A DNA stretch of 64,000 bases from Acidobacteriota bacterium (GTDB taxonomy: Bacteria; Acidobacteriota; Blastocatellia; RBC074): NCBI GenBank assembly GCA_018269055.1, contig JAFDVI010000020.1, positions 372,001-436,000 on the forward strand, in the 5' to 3' direction. Positions 27,547-36,636 of the stretch are shown piece by piece. The notes beneath the pieces were generated by a model. That model saw only the letters and a list, made by a program, of their open reading frames with translations. It did no database searches and had not been told where the DNA came from. Each line of letters begins with the position of its first letter. Position 1 is the stretch's first letter. A program made the position numbers and the translations under genes.

Positions 27547-27816
27547 TTAAAGATTCGGCAATTTCAACGTTTCCAGTACCACATTCAGCGAGCGTTCGGC
27601 GATGTCGCGCGTGCGTTCGCTCCATCCCATTTGTTCGCGGTTTTGTTCGTAATCGCGGCGAACGCGTTCTTTCAATCGTTCGATGTATTCCGCAGGGTTG
27701 GGTGAGTTGGCAATGGCGTGATCCAGTTCCCGGTAAGCGTTGTGAATCGTCATCAGCCATTCCGAGGCTTGGTATTCGGGTGTTCCGGGGTCGTGCGTAA
27801 ATTTAGCAGTTGGCAT
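27547..27816 (-). CDS. small hypothetical protein upstream of hicAB
   Basis: 89 residues, all-helical in appearance and charged (RLKERVRRDYEQNREQMGWSER). No family was recognised. There is no signal peptide or membrane segment. It is 23 bp upstream of hicA in the same direction and may be co-transcribed with the toxin-antitoxin module. Codon composition looks like neighbouring genes. The coding call rests on the frame and good spacing only. Confidence 0.6.
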   Translation of the reverse strand: MPTAKFTHDPGTPEYQASEWLMTIHNAYRELDHAIANSPNPAEYIERLKERVRRDYEQNREQMGWSERTRDIAERSLNVVLETLKLPNL

Positions 27817-27850
27817 GTTTTCTTGTTAGCTCCGTATCAGTGAAATAAGT

Positions 27851-27934
27851 TCAACTACGAATGATCACGAATGTTCACGAATCGAATCACGGCTCGAAAA
27901 TCATTCGTGGTCATTCGTGAATATTCGTAGTTCA
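27851..27934. repeat. 32-bp imperfect inverted repeat (ATTCGTG type)
   Basis: Arms 27851-27882 and 27903-27934 are complementary with about five mismatches and built from CACGAAT units. A diverged relative occurs at 39462-39557. It fills the gap between the M20 gene's 3' end and the small gene. Confidence 0.7.
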
Positions 27935-27950
27935 AAAATCTGGTTCTGTC

Positions 27951-28955
27951 TCAGCCTTGTTCCGTCAACAGCGTCCGCGTCATCTGCGCGTAGGTGTCAA
28001 CGGCATTCAGCATATCCTGTTTGCGAATATATTCGTGCGCGGTGTGCGCATCGTGAATGGAACCAGGGCCGAACAGCATGGGCGTTCCCCAGTTCGTCAA
28101 ACACGGAATGTCCGTCCCGAACCGAACGACGCTTGTGGGAATGTTAATTCCCTTCACCGTGTGCGTATGGATCGGCGGCAGCGAAAAGCCGCGCTTGATC
28201 TCGGCGCGTCCGGCGACCACTTCCACAATCATTTTGTAAAGCTCGTCCGGTTCCGTGATCGTGCGAAACATCACTTCACTGGCAGCAAAATCGGCAACGA
28301 CGTTGGAGCGACGCCCTCCGGACATCGTTCCGATGTTATACGTTGTGGGTCCAAGTTCTGGACTAACCGGCCATTCTGTCCGGCGAATGTCGTTCAAAAT
28401 ATCCAGCAATTTTTCAATCGCCGATTCGCCAAGTTCCGGGTAAGCCGAATGCGCCGTGCGGCCCTTGGCTTCAAGCACCACGCGAAGCGCGCCTTTGGTC
28501 GCAATCGCCTGCTGGCTTTCGGTCGGTTCGCCGTTGATCAGAAACTTGTTTGAGTTCGGAATCGAATTGGCGACGGTTGCGCCATCGCTGCCGTCTTCTT
28601 CGCCGACAACATACAACAAACCGATGTTTGTCAGTCCTTCGTTTTTTAATCGCTGCGCCGCAAACACCTGCGCGGCAATCACACCTTTGGCGTCACAAGC
28701 TCCACGGCCGTAAATGTTCTCTTCATCTTCGGAAAAGCCTATGAATGGCGGTACGGTGTCCATGTGCGAAGATAGCGTGACAACCGGCTCGCCCAGTTTT
28801 GCATAAACATTGATGCGGTCGTCCGTGACGGGTTGCGTTGTGACTTCAAACCCGGCGTCGGACAAATAATCTCGCAACCATCGTCCGGCGGCGGCTTCGT
28901 GCCAGGAGATAGACTCCGTTTCCATCAATTCGCGCGTGAATTGAAAAATGTCCAT
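27951..28955 (-). CDS. M20 family metallopeptidase (ArgE/DapE/ACY1-like)
   Basis: 334 residues of a dinuclear-zinc amidohydrolase. Zinc ligands and catalytic residues are visible: SSHMDTVPP near residue 62, YGRGACDAKGV with the bridging Asp near 83-93, GEEDGSDG with the catalytic Glu pair near 118, and GSIHDAHTAHEYI with the last His near 299-311. The dimerisation lid starts at LRVVLEAKGRTAHSAYPELG near 157. Family members deacylate N-acetyl-ornithine, -lysine, succinyl-diaminopimelate or dipeptides. The short size suits the ArgE/LysK-like deacetylase group, but the substrate is not decided. Confidence 0.9.
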   Translation of the reverse strand: MDIFQFTRELMETESISWHEAAAGRWLRDYLSDAGFEVTTQPVTDDRINVYAKLGEPVVTLSSHMDTVPPFIGFSEDEENIYGRGACDAKGVIAAQVFAAQRLKNEGLTNIGLLYVVGEEDGSDGATVANSIPNSNKFLINGEPTESQQAIATKGALRVVLEAKGRTAHSAYPELGESAIEKLLDILNDIRRTEWPVSPELGPTTYNIGTMSGGRRSNVVADFAASEVMFRTITEPDELYKMIVEVVAGRAEIKRGFSLPPIHTHTVKGINIPTSVVRFGTDIPCLTNWGTPMLFGPGSIHDAHTAHEYIRKQDMLNAVDTYAQMTRTLLTEQG

Positions 28956-29039
28956 AAGTTTCGGGTGTGATCATTGTGAACCGCCAGGAAGCGAGGCGCG
29001 ATTATATGCGGCGATTTTGTGAATGCCAAATCGCGATGT

Positions 29040-32000
29040 TCACTTCCCGCTCAATATGACGCCGCGCCCTTCCAGTTTCAGACTTTCCGCCACGCGTTTG
29101 ATGTCGGTTTTGCGGATGGCGCGGATGGCGTCCGGTTGCGATTCAATATCGGAAGGTTTGCGTCCGAAAATTGCAGCGCGGGAATATTCCAGCGCGCGAA
29201 CCGGATAGGATTGCAGCGCGATGGCGTAACGACCGATCGTCGCGTTGCGGCCCGCTTCAAATTCATCATCGGCGGGCACTGCGGATGCCAGTTTTTGCAG
29301 TTCGGATTGCAGAACCTCGCGCGCCTTGGCTTCGTTTGCGGGCGAAGTGACAAACTGGATTCTGAATCCGCTCGATGCCAGACGCGGTTCATATTTGATT
29401 TTCAGCGAAGCCATCAAGCCGGGTTCCGATTGCAGCGTTTCGCCAACCTTTCCTGTCGAAACCATTGTCGCCAGCATGCCCATCGTGAAGTAATCATCGG
29501 GTTGATTGGATTGCGGCGGCGTTGCCGCGGCGAGCCGGTATCCAATCGTTTCTGTAACCAACGTGCGGCTACGTTGTTCAACCTTTTCTTCCCCAGCGCC
29601 CGAAGCGGGTGGCAAATTGACCTTCAAGGTTTTGTCCAGGTCGCCTCGCTTCAATCCTTCGGAAAAGATTCTGGAAATCAGCACCGACCCATCCGTGTCG
29701 CCAACCACCATCACCAGCGGATATTGCCGCTTGATGGTTTTGTTATGCCATTCTTCCAGTTTTTCTTCGGTCACCCCTTTGACGGCTTCGGCCAAACCAA
29801 GTCGCGGCAATCCATACGGATGGCCTGGGTAAAGCGACGCCCGCAGCAATTCATCAGCGCGCGCCTGGTCGTCGTCTCGCCGGCCGAGTTGATCGGCCAG
29901 CAAAATCGTCTTTTCGCGCGCGACTTCATCCTTGCCAAAGTACGGACTTTCCACAATTTCCAGCAACAGTTTGACGGCGGCTTCGGCGTTGCGTGACAGC
30001 ACGTCCAGCGTGAAGCCGAAAAAGTCCGGTTCATTCACCACGCGAAGCCGCCCGCCGTAGGTTTCCAATTCCAGAGCGATCAAATCGCTTTTGCGCGTTG
30101 TGGTGCTGCGCGCCATCGTCCGCAACATCAATTCCGTTTCGCCGCTGGTCGCCTGGTCTTCGATCAAACGCCCGCCTTGAAACAGCACGCTGACGGAAAT
30201 GATCGGCAGCGATTTGTCTTCGCGGACATACGAACGCGAACCGCGCAACACGGAATAATCGCGAATCGGCAGCGGAACAGAAGCCACCACCACGTTCTGC
30301 CCTTCGCTGACCTGATTGCGATCAGCGCCTTGAGAAAATGTTTTCAGCGCCAATCCGGGTTTGACATCCGCGGCATTGATTGGCAATGCCGCCGCCGGAG
30401 CAAAAGTCACGATCAATTCGGCAAATTTTTCCGGCGTGAAGGTTCTGGCAGTCGCCGAACGAGGTTCGTATTCGGCAATGGTCGCCGTTTGCAAGGTCAA
30501 ATACTTCGCCGCAGCCTCTTGCACTTCCTGCGCTGTGACGGCGCGCAATCTGGCCAGTTGTGAATCGAACATCCTCCAATCGCCGAACCGAGCTTGAAAA
30601 ACGCCGAGTTTTTCCGCTTCGTTTTCAAACCGCATCATCGAATCGTAATGCGTTTTTTCCAGCAGGGATTTCGCCCGCTGCAATTCACCTTCGCTGATGA
30701 TTTCGCGGCGAAACCGTTCAATTTCCCTGAAGTATTCGGCTTCGGCGCGGTCAATGCGATTGGGTTCGACGCGTAATTGCGCGACCAGCATGCCGATGCC
30801 GGGTAAGGCTTGGAATTCCATGGAAGTTTCATTGGCCACGCTCAGTTTGTCGCGCGAAGCCACTCCATCGCGCAACCCTTGATTGAGTCGTGAACCATCG
30901 CCCAGGCCAACCACTGCGGCCAGCACTTCCAGCACGGCCAATTCCTTCAAGCCTTCCTTATCGGCTTTGAACGCCGGAGTTCGATACGCGACCGTCACCA
31001 AACTTTGGCTGATGTCTGCGCGCGCGTTGCCGTAACGCAGTTTTTCTTGCGGCGCTTCATCCAGCGTGGTTTGGCCGCTGATTGCCGGTTGGTCAGTTAC
31101 TGCCGGAGTCGCGGTTGAAAGTGGCGCGGGAGTTGTGGGGATATTGTTTTGCACACTGTTGGCTGCTTTATGCGCGTTGGATGCTGCCGGTTTTGCCGCA
31201 ATTGGCGATTTCGGCGCTCCCTGCGAACTCCCGGCTCCCGGCTCCCGGCTACTCGCCTGGGCTTTGAATTCGCCAAACCGCAATTGCACCTGACCCAACC
31301 CATTTAGCGTAAAGATGTCGCCCAGAACGGTCACGATCATGTTCGCCGGTTGATAATGCGTTTGATAAAACGATTGCACCTGAGCCGCATTTGCCCCGGC
31401 CAGAAAACTTTCGGAAACGGCGCTGCCGCGTTTCAACCGGTGCGTGGTGAAAGCGACGGAAAACAATTTTTCCATCGCTGCGGTTTCCACATGATTTTGA
31501 ACCTCTTTGCTTTCCAACAAGACTTCGGCGGCAGCTTTTTTCACATCTTCATCTTTGAAAGCCGGATGCAGCAACATATCCGCCAGCAGCTCCGCCATCG
31601 CGCCGTAACTTTCCGCCGCAGCAATGATTGTGAAAGAGGTTTCGTCATACCCAACATCGGAAGTCATCAGGCCGCCGAGTTTGGCGATTTCTTTTTCGAT
31701 GGCTGCGGCATTGCGCGTGGCCGTGCCGCGCAAAACGGCTTTTTGGGTCAGCCGGGCGGTGCCTGCAACGTCGTCCGATTCGCCCAAAATTCCGGTTTTG
31801 ACCAACACATTGATGACAACCAGCGGCGAAGAATGCTTTTCCTTCGTGATGACCGTCAACCCGTTGCGCAACGTAAAACGCGACGTCATCGGATTGTTTT
31901 GGTCTTGATCCTGGCGAACCAGTTTGCCGCCATCCGGAATGCCCAGCACCGTTGTGATGGGCACAGCCGGTTTTGGCGTCGGTTTCGGCGTTGGCGTAGG

Positions 32001-32108
32001 AGTCGTGCGGCCTCGCCCGCTTTGCGCCAGAGAGCCAATCGCGCTTAGCAAAATTGCGGCGGAAGTGACGACGAAGAAAACAGCCAGCCTTACAGTGCAG
32101 CGAAACAT
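29040..32108 (-). CDS. double-length M16-like protein, exported, both zinc motifs absent
   Basis: 1022 residues from the ATG at 32108, which has GAGGGAAG upstream. A signal peptide (VFFVVTSAAILLSAIGSLAQ) and a Thr-Pro-rich linker precede two M16 units of about 450 residues each. Where HxxEH is expected the first unit has AGTARLTQKAVLRGT and the second SGETELMLRTMARSTT, so neither can bind zinc in the usual way. The fold signatures NMIVTVLGDI and YPLVMVVGDTDGS remain. A Ser/Pro/Ala-rich insertion near residues 285-350 includes SREPGAGSSQGAP, encoded by a GGCTCCC repeat. It may be a scaffold or partner for an active M16 peptidase. Not adjacent to the M16 pair at 12-16 kb. Confidence 0.82.
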   Translation of the reverse strand: MFRCTVRLAVFFVVTSAAILLSAIGSLAQSGRGRTTPTPTPKPTPKPAVPITTVLGIPDGGKLVRQDQDQNNPMTSRFTLRNGLTVITKEKHSSPLVVINVLVKTGILGESDDVAGTARLTQKAVLRGTATRNAAAIEKEIAKLGGLMTSDVGYDETSFTIIAAAESYGAMAELLADMLLHPAFKDEDVKKAAAEVLLESKEVQNHVETAAMEKLFSVAFTTHRLKRGSAVSESFLAGANAAQVQSFYQTHYQPANMIVTVLGDIFTLNGLGQVQLRFGEFKAQASSREPGAGSSQGAPKSPIAAKPAASNAHKAANSVQNNIPTTPAPLSTATPAVTDQPAISGQTTLDEAPQEKLRYGNARADISQSLVTVAYRTPAFKADKEGLKELAVLEVLAAVVGLGDGSRLNQGLRDGVASRDKLSVANETSMEFQALPGIGMLVAQLRVEPNRIDRAEAEYFREIERFRREIISEGELQRAKSLLEKTHYDSMMRFENEAEKLGVFQARFGDWRMFDSQLARLRAVTAQEVQEAAAKYLTLQTATIAEYEPRSATARTFTPEKFAELIVTFAPAAALPINAADVKPGLALKTFSQGADRNQVSEGQNVVVASVPLPIRDYSVLRGSRSYVREDKSLPIISVSVLFQGGRLIEDQATSGETELMLRTMARSTTTRKSDLIALELETYGGRLRVVNEPDFFGFTLDVLSRNAEAAVKLLLEIVESPYFGKDEVAREKTILLADQLGRRDDDQARADELLRASLYPGHPYGLPRLGLAEAVKGVTEEKLEEWHNKTIKRQYPLVMVVGDTDGSVLISRIFSEGLKRGDLDKTLKVNLPPASGAGEEKVEQRSRTLVTETIGYRLAAATPPQSNQPDDYFTMGMLATMVSTGKVGETLQSEPGLMASLKIKYEPRLASSGFRIQFVTSPANEAKAREVLQSELQKLASAVPADDEFEAGRNATIGRYAIALQSYPVRALEYSRAAIFGRKPSDIESQPDAIRAIRKTDIKRVAESLKLEGRGVILSGK

Positions 32109-32234
32109 CTTACTTCCCTCTTGAGTTGTTGGAATTTTGCATTGAATCCGGTTCAAACTTTAACACGAACCTTCCTCTTTACCACTTTGACGGGTTTTGA
32201 GGGCTGAGCTTGCAAGTTTTGTGAGGCGAGGGCT

Positions 32235-32810
32235 TCAGGCGGCCGGTGTCGAAGGCGCAGATTCCATACGAAAAAACGTCAGCACGGATTCTCCTTGAAC
32301 CAGTTCTCGATAGGGACGCAAATCGTCGTAATTCGGCGCGAGCGGCAATTGGCGGCGATGTTCGACGATCACAATGCCGTCTTCGGCCAGCAAATTATTT
32401 TGAGCAATCTGCCACATGACAGGCGAGTAAATTTCGGAATCGTACGGCGGATCAAAATAGAAAATGTCGAATTGCTGTTTTTCGTAAGCAAAGTATTTCA
32501 TTGCGGCGATTGCGTCACGGGGAATCAATTTGAAATCTTCGGTGATTCCGCAATGGCGAAGATTATCGCTGATGACAGAAACCGCCTTGCGCGAAGCTTC
32601 AATGAAAGTAACGTGCGCCGCTCCGCGAGAAAGCGCTTCGATGCCGACGGCTCCTGAACCGGCGCACACATCCACGAAACGTGCGTCTTCAATGCGCAGC
32701 GCTAAGATGTTGAATAGCGTTTCGCGCATCCGGTCGGAAGTCGGGCGCACGGCCATTCCTTCCAACGTTTTCAGACGACGCCCTTTGTATTGTCCGGCAA
32801 TTACTCTCAT
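32235..32810 (-). CDS. rsmD: 16S rRNA (guanine(966)-N(2))-methyltransferase RsmD
   Basis: SAM-dependent methyltransferase acting on G966 of 16S rRNA. 191 residues from the ATG at 32810. N-terminus [18 protein letters not shown] and [14 protein letters not shown] are typical. The SAM site is [20 protein letters not shown], and the catalytic motif [13 protein letters not shown] carries the DPPY signature. A longer TTG start at 32840 is less likely. In many bacteria rsmD precedes coaD, which is not seen here; galE lies upstream instead. Confidence 0.94.
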   Translation of the reverse strand: MRVIAGQYKGRRLKTLEGMAVRPTSDRMRETLFNILALRIEDARFVDVCAGSGAVGIEALSRGAAHVTFIEASRKAVSVISDNLRHCGITEDFKLIPRDAIAAMKYFAYEKQQFDIFYFDPPYDSEIYSPVMWQIAQNNLLAEDGIVIVEHRRQLPLAPNYDDLRPYRELVQGESVLTFFRMESAPSTPAA

Positions 32811-32861
32811 CAATTGGGAGTCGGAATTTTGGCTTGTCAACTATCGTCTACCGAGTTCCGA

Positions 32862-33842
32862 CTACTCTTTTTCGTATCCGTTCGGATGTGCCTGACGCCA
32901 GCGCCAAGCCGATTCGATAATGCGATCTAACTCGCTGTTTCGCGGATTCCAACCCAAATCGCGCATGATTTTGTCCGGGCTGGCGATCAACACCGCAGGA
33001 TCGCCCGCTCGCCTGGGGGCGGCTTCGGTTGGGATTCGGCAGCCAGTCACCTGACGAGCCATTTCGACGACTTCGGCCACCGAATAGCCGCTGCCGTACC
33101 CCAGGTTGTAAATCTCGCTGCGGCGTTCCATCACGTTCAGCGCCAGAATGTGCGCGTCGGCCAGATCAATCACGTGGATGTAATCGCGCACGCAAGTGCC
33201 GTCGGGTGTTGGGTAATCTTCGCCGAAAATGTTCACATGTTCGGCTTCGCCAGCGGCGACTTTCAACACATTCGGGATCAGGTGTGTTTCCGGCGAATGG
33301 TCTTCGCCGCAGCGGTCTGTCGCTCCGGCGGCATTGAAATACCGCAAGCTGACGTAGCGCAATCCATACGCCTCGTCGCACCAACGCAGCATCTTTTCAA
33401 TCATCAGCTTGGATTCGCCGTAAGGATTCGTGGGATTTTGCGGCGTTTCTTCGGTGATAGGCATTGTTTCCGGCGAACCGTACACGGCAGCCGTCGAAGA
33501 CAGCACAAATTTTTTGACGCCGACTTTGCGCATTGCGCCGATCAGCGACATTGCCCCGCCGACATTATTTCCGAAGTATTTCAACGGATCGGCCATGGAT
33601 TCGCCAACCAGCGAATCGGCGGCCATGTGAATGACGGCTTCGATATTGTGCTCTTCCAACGATTTCGTGATCGCGTCGCCATCCTGCAAATCGGCCTGAA
33701 TGAACGTGGCTTCCGGAGCGACAGCGGCGCTGTGGCCTTTGCTCAGGTTGTCGAACACGACCGGTTCGTGTCCGGCTTTGAGCAATCGTTCGACAACGAC
33801 ACTGCCGATGTATCCGGCTCCGCCAGTGACCAAAACTTTCAT
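32862..33842 (-). CDS. galE: UDP-glucose 4-epimerase GalE
   Basis: Interconverts UDP-glucose and UDP-galactose. 326 residues; the ATG at 33842 has AAGGAG about 10 nt upstream, while a GTG at 33848 would be too close. The Rossmann NAD motif VTGGAGYIGS opens the protein. Catalytic residues are Ser/Thr in VLSSTAAVYG and the Y-x3-K in NPYGESKLMIEK near residue 145. CVRDYIHVIDLADAH and NLGYGSGYSVAEVVE are GalE hallmarks. It supplies UDP-galactose for surface glycans, in keeping with the O-antigen ligase and other sugar nucleotide genes nearby. Confidence 0.95.
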   Translation of the reverse strand: MKVLVTGGAGYIGSVVVERLLKAGHEPVVFDNLSKGHSAAVAPEATFIQADLQDGDAITKSLEEHNIEAVIHMAADSLVGESMADPLKYFGNNVGGAMSLIGAMRKVGVKKFVLSSTAAVYGSPETMPITEETPQNPTNPYGESKLMIEKMLRWCDEAYGLRYVSLRYFNAAGATDRCGEDHSPETHLIPNVLKVAAGEAEHVNIFGEDYPTPDGTCVRDYIHVIDLADAHILALNVMERRSEIYNLGYGSGYSVAEVVEMARQVTGCRIPTEAAPRRAGDPAVLIASPDKIMRDLGWNPRNSELDRIIESAWRWRQAHPNGYEKE

Positions 33843-33946
33843 CGTCACAATCTCCTTCGAGGAATCTGAAATTGAAAATGCGGATGAGCGTCAGAGATTA
33901 CGCATCATCCGCATCAGTCTAAATTCGGGAAAGCGAGAGTGTTTGT

Positions 33947-34807
33947 TTATTCGCACTGGCCGCTTTGCGGGTTGATTCTCTTTGGTGGGGGACAGAAACC
34001 TCCGCGCAACCTTCCCCACTCGCAACTTCCATTGATCATCGGGCCGCCGTCCGGGCATTGCGGGACGGTCGAACCACCGGAAGTAAAGGCTGCGCTAATT
34101 CCTTTTGGGGGGATGATGCCCCCCGTGACAACCCCAACCTGGGGGAAAAACAGAGCTTTTTCGTAATCGTCAATTCCGTAATAGGTGCGGAACATTTTAC
34201 CTGTGCTGCTGCTGGTCACGCCGACGATCGGCTGCGCTTTCAGTTTGTCATCCGAATCCGAATCGTTGCCAAGCTGAAGCCCTGGGGTTCCGCCAAGCTG
34301 TCCTCCACCCGCGCTCCGCAACGCTTCGGCTTCCAGCAATTGAAATGGCGTGTTTGTTGGTTTGAGGCCGGAATTTTCCTTGCTCATGTAATCCAAAATC
34401 GCGTCTCGCAACTCCTTCGGCTCACTATCTCCATGATGAATCAGCCGCCAATTGCTTTGGCCAGCCTGACACGGTTTGAGCGGATCGCACAGCGCCGACG
34501 AACGCAAAAACCGCGTGGGTTTCGCTGCCGGGCCGACTTTTACGCCATCCACCAAGTCTTTCAGGCTGGTCGGATAGCGCTGCCCGCCGCCAACCGTCAA
34601 CACATACTGAGCGATTGCCCGCTGAATTTGGTCCCCGCGCCAAAGCATTTCTTCTTCCTTTTCGCGCTGCGATTCCTTTTTCACCATCGGAGCCGCCGCT
34701 GTCGTCAAAATCAGCGCGAACATCAAAATGCCTACCAGCGCAATCAGCGCGTACCCTTGCTCAGTGTGTTGTGTAGTAGGTTTCAATTTGTGCCTTTTCA
34801 AATTCAT
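33947..34807 (-). CDS. prepilin/pseudopilin-like protein
   Basis: 286 residues. A short basic leader is followed by EQGYALIALVGILMFALILTT, which matches a type IV prepilin peptidase site (cleavage after Gly) and the hydrophobic N-terminal helix. The usual Glu5 of the mature pilin is replaced by Ala, a deviation known among minor pseudopilins such as GspK. The C-terminal globular part has cysteine pairs (ALCDPLKPC; PQCPDGG, GSCEWG, GFCPPP). GGGAGGG lies 8 nt upstream. It is the last gene of the pilN-pilO-pilP-like run and is probably a minor pilin or secretion pseudopilin. Confidence 0.78.
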   Translation of the reverse strand: MNLKRHKLKPTTQHTEQGYALIALVGILMFALILTTAAAPMVKKESQREKEEEMLWRGDQIQRAIAQYVLTVGGGQRYPTSLKDLVDGVKVGPAAKPTRFLRSSALCDPLKPCQAGQSNWRLIHHGDSEPKELRDAILDYMSKENSGLKPTNTPFQLLEAEALRSAGGGQLGGTPGLQLGNDSDSDDKLKAQPIVGVTSSSTGKMFRTYYGIDDYEKALFFPQVGVVTGGIIPPKGISAAFTSGGSTVPQCPDGGPMINGSCEWGRLRGGFCPPPKRINPQSGQCE

Positions 34808-34852
34808 TCTTAAACCCTCCCTGTCATCGGGATTCCAATGGGAGCATCATTT

Positions 34853-35719
34853 TCAATTGTTTTCGGCGGTGTAATTGATTACGTGAACAATCTTTACGGG
34901 ATAATAATTCGTATCTTCGACTTCAATTTTATTCGGACTGATGCTAATCACTCGCCAATGCGTGCTGATCAAGCCGCCTTTGCCGACGGTCCAAACTTCG
35001 CTTTCATCGGCCTGGGATTTCAAGATGGCGGTCATGCCGCTTTTGGCGGTGATCAAACCAACGTACTTGTAGGGTGGAGGAGGAGGCTCCGCGACATTAA
35101 ACGAAAGCTGGTTTGAGTACAAGCTCGCATCGCCTTTACTGCGAACTTGCACGCCAAAATTTCCGCTTCTCAGTATCGCTTCACCCGGAATTTGTACTTC
35201 AAGTCTGTTCTGATTGGCCAATTTCGTCGGATAAGGGCGACCATCGAAAAACGCCTGCGGATCAGCCGGTATTTTGTCTCCCATCACCGTCAAGGTAAAC
35301 GGCCCCGTCCGCCCGATTTTCCCCGAAGGATTGATGCCGGTCAGCCAGATTGGTGGCGGCGGCGTTGGAGATGGTGGCGGCAATGGTTTTGGCGTGGGCG
35401 GCGGCGGAGGCGGCGGATATACAAAAATGTTGCGCCCGATGCCATCGGAACTTCTATTCCCCAACCAGGCAAATTCCAATGGCTGCGTAATGATCGGAAT
35501 GGCTTTTTCACTTGGATTCAGCACCGCGCGCGGCGTGGGATTTGGCGTCGGCGTCTTGGTGACGCTGGTCGTTCCAGTTACTGGCGCGGTCGGAACGGCA
35601 TCACCGCCAGTAAAGAATTGCAGGTAAATGGTTCCTACAAACACCAACCCCAGCACCCCAAGCAGAATCTTCTTCCTGGTTTCGCCCGAATCTTTGGTTG
35701 TCGTTTTCTCTTGGCTCAT
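34853..35719 (-). CDS. PilP/GspC-like inner membrane protein with IPT/TIG-like domain
   Basis: 288 residues. One transmembrane helix near residues 17-36 (KILLGVLGLVFVGTIYLQFF), then Thr/Pro-rich linkers with a poly-proline tract. Next is an immunoglobulin-like IPT/TIG segment (IWLTGINPSGKIGRTGPFTL), and a C-terminal beta domain (YKYVGLITAKSGMTAILKS, WTVGKGGLISTHWRVISISP) resembling the PilP/GspC homology region. By position after pilN and pilO it should be the alignment-complex component that contacts the secretin. The IPT/TIG insertion is unusual for PilP. The exact assignment is inferred from order. Confidence 0.7.
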   Translation of the reverse strand: MSQEKTTTKDSGETRKKILLGVLGLVFVGTIYLQFFTGGDAVPTAPVTGTTSVTKTPTPNPTPRAVLNPSEKAIPIITQPLEFAWLGNRSSDGIGRNIFVYPPPPPPPTPKPLPPPSPTPPPPIWLTGINPSGKIGRTGPFTLTVMGDKIPADPQAFFDGRPYPTKLANQNRLEVQIPGEAILRSGNFGVQVRSKGDASLYSNQLSFNVAEPPPPPYKYVGLITAKSGMTAILKSQADESEVWTVGKGGLISTHWRVISISPNKIEVEDTNYYPVKIVHVINYTAENN

Positions 35720-35790
35720 CTTGTTACTTTTCGAATCTCAAATTTGGAGTTCAAATCTGAGGTTGCCGAAACTCCTCTTCTGCTTGTTCG

Positions 35791-36636
35791 CTATGGCTTT
35801 TGTGCTGAAGCCTTTTTACCGGCGGACTCTGATTCTTCAGCCGCATCTTCCGGCTTTTTCGGTGATGGTTGAGTCACTGGCTTGCTGGTTTCCTTGGTTT
35901 CTTTCTTGTAAGGCGATTGGAAATAGGTGTCCATTTCAATCTTCAGCGAAACCGGGATGGCTTCCGGCGAACTCAACTGCAATTTCTGGGTACCAGCCTT
36001 TTGCGCTTCGCGGCGAACCTTATCGGATTCCCCTTGGAACGTCAGCGCATTGATCACCAAAAACTGTCGGCTGCGTTCCAACTCATACAGGAATTTTCGC
36101 AGGTTCGGATATTCGCCGATGATGTTCGTATCAATCCCCAATACCGGATAGATTTTCTGGGTCTCGTTTTCTTTGCCGTTTTTAGGCGGAATTGGCTGAC
36201 CGTTTTCATCCACCAAGGGTTCGGCTTCGGCCACACGATAGGTCGAATCTCCCGTCAAGACGCCGTATTTTTTCCCGAGAACATCAATCTCATTAATGAT
36301 TTCAGTCATCCCACGTTCATCTTGCTTCAGATACTGATCGAAATCCTTCAAACTGGCCATAATCATTTCGGCATTTGAAGCCTGTTTCTGACGCTTCATC
36401 TCATCGCTATTGGCCTTTTCAATCTGTTGGCGAATTCCCGCCTCACGATCTTTCAGGGTGCTTAATTCCGAACTCAATGGCTGCACCTTTGAGAAGTAAT
36501 AAAAAATCACCACACCCACAAAAACCAGCGCGGCCACCAACGCAATGACTTCCATCAAACTCAAACGGCTTTGTTCGATCAACTCGCGCGATTTGGCGGA
36601 AAACTCCTTGACGCTCAGGCTTTGACGCAAATTCAT
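35791..36636 (-). CDS. pilO: type IV pilus alignment-complex protein PilO-like
   Basis: 281 residues. A transmembrane helix near residues 28-50 (MEVIALVAALVFVGVVIFYYF) is followed by a coiled coil (LSSELSTLKDREAGIRQQIEKA) and a ferredoxin-like PilO domain, including YPNLRKFLYELERSRQFLVI. The C-terminal tail is Lys/Glu/Pro-rich. AGGAGGTGG lies before the ATG, whose last base is shared with the pilN stop, so translation is coupled. With PilN it forms the inner-membrane ring linking the ATPase platform to the secretin. Confidence 0.85.
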   Translation of the reverse strand: MNLRQSLSVKEFSAKSRELIEQSRLSLMEVIALVAALVFVGVVIFYYFSKVQPLSSELSTLKDREAGIRQQIEKANSDEMKRQKQASNAEMIMASLKDFDQYLKQDERGMTEIINEIDVLGKKYGVLTGDSTYRVAEAEPLVDENGQPIPPKNGKENETQKIYPVLGIDTNIIGEYPNLRKFLYELERSRQFLVINALTFQGESDKVRREAQKAGTQKLQLSSPEAIPVSLKIEMDTYFQSPYKKETKETSKPVTQPSPKKPEDAAEESESAGKKASAQKP

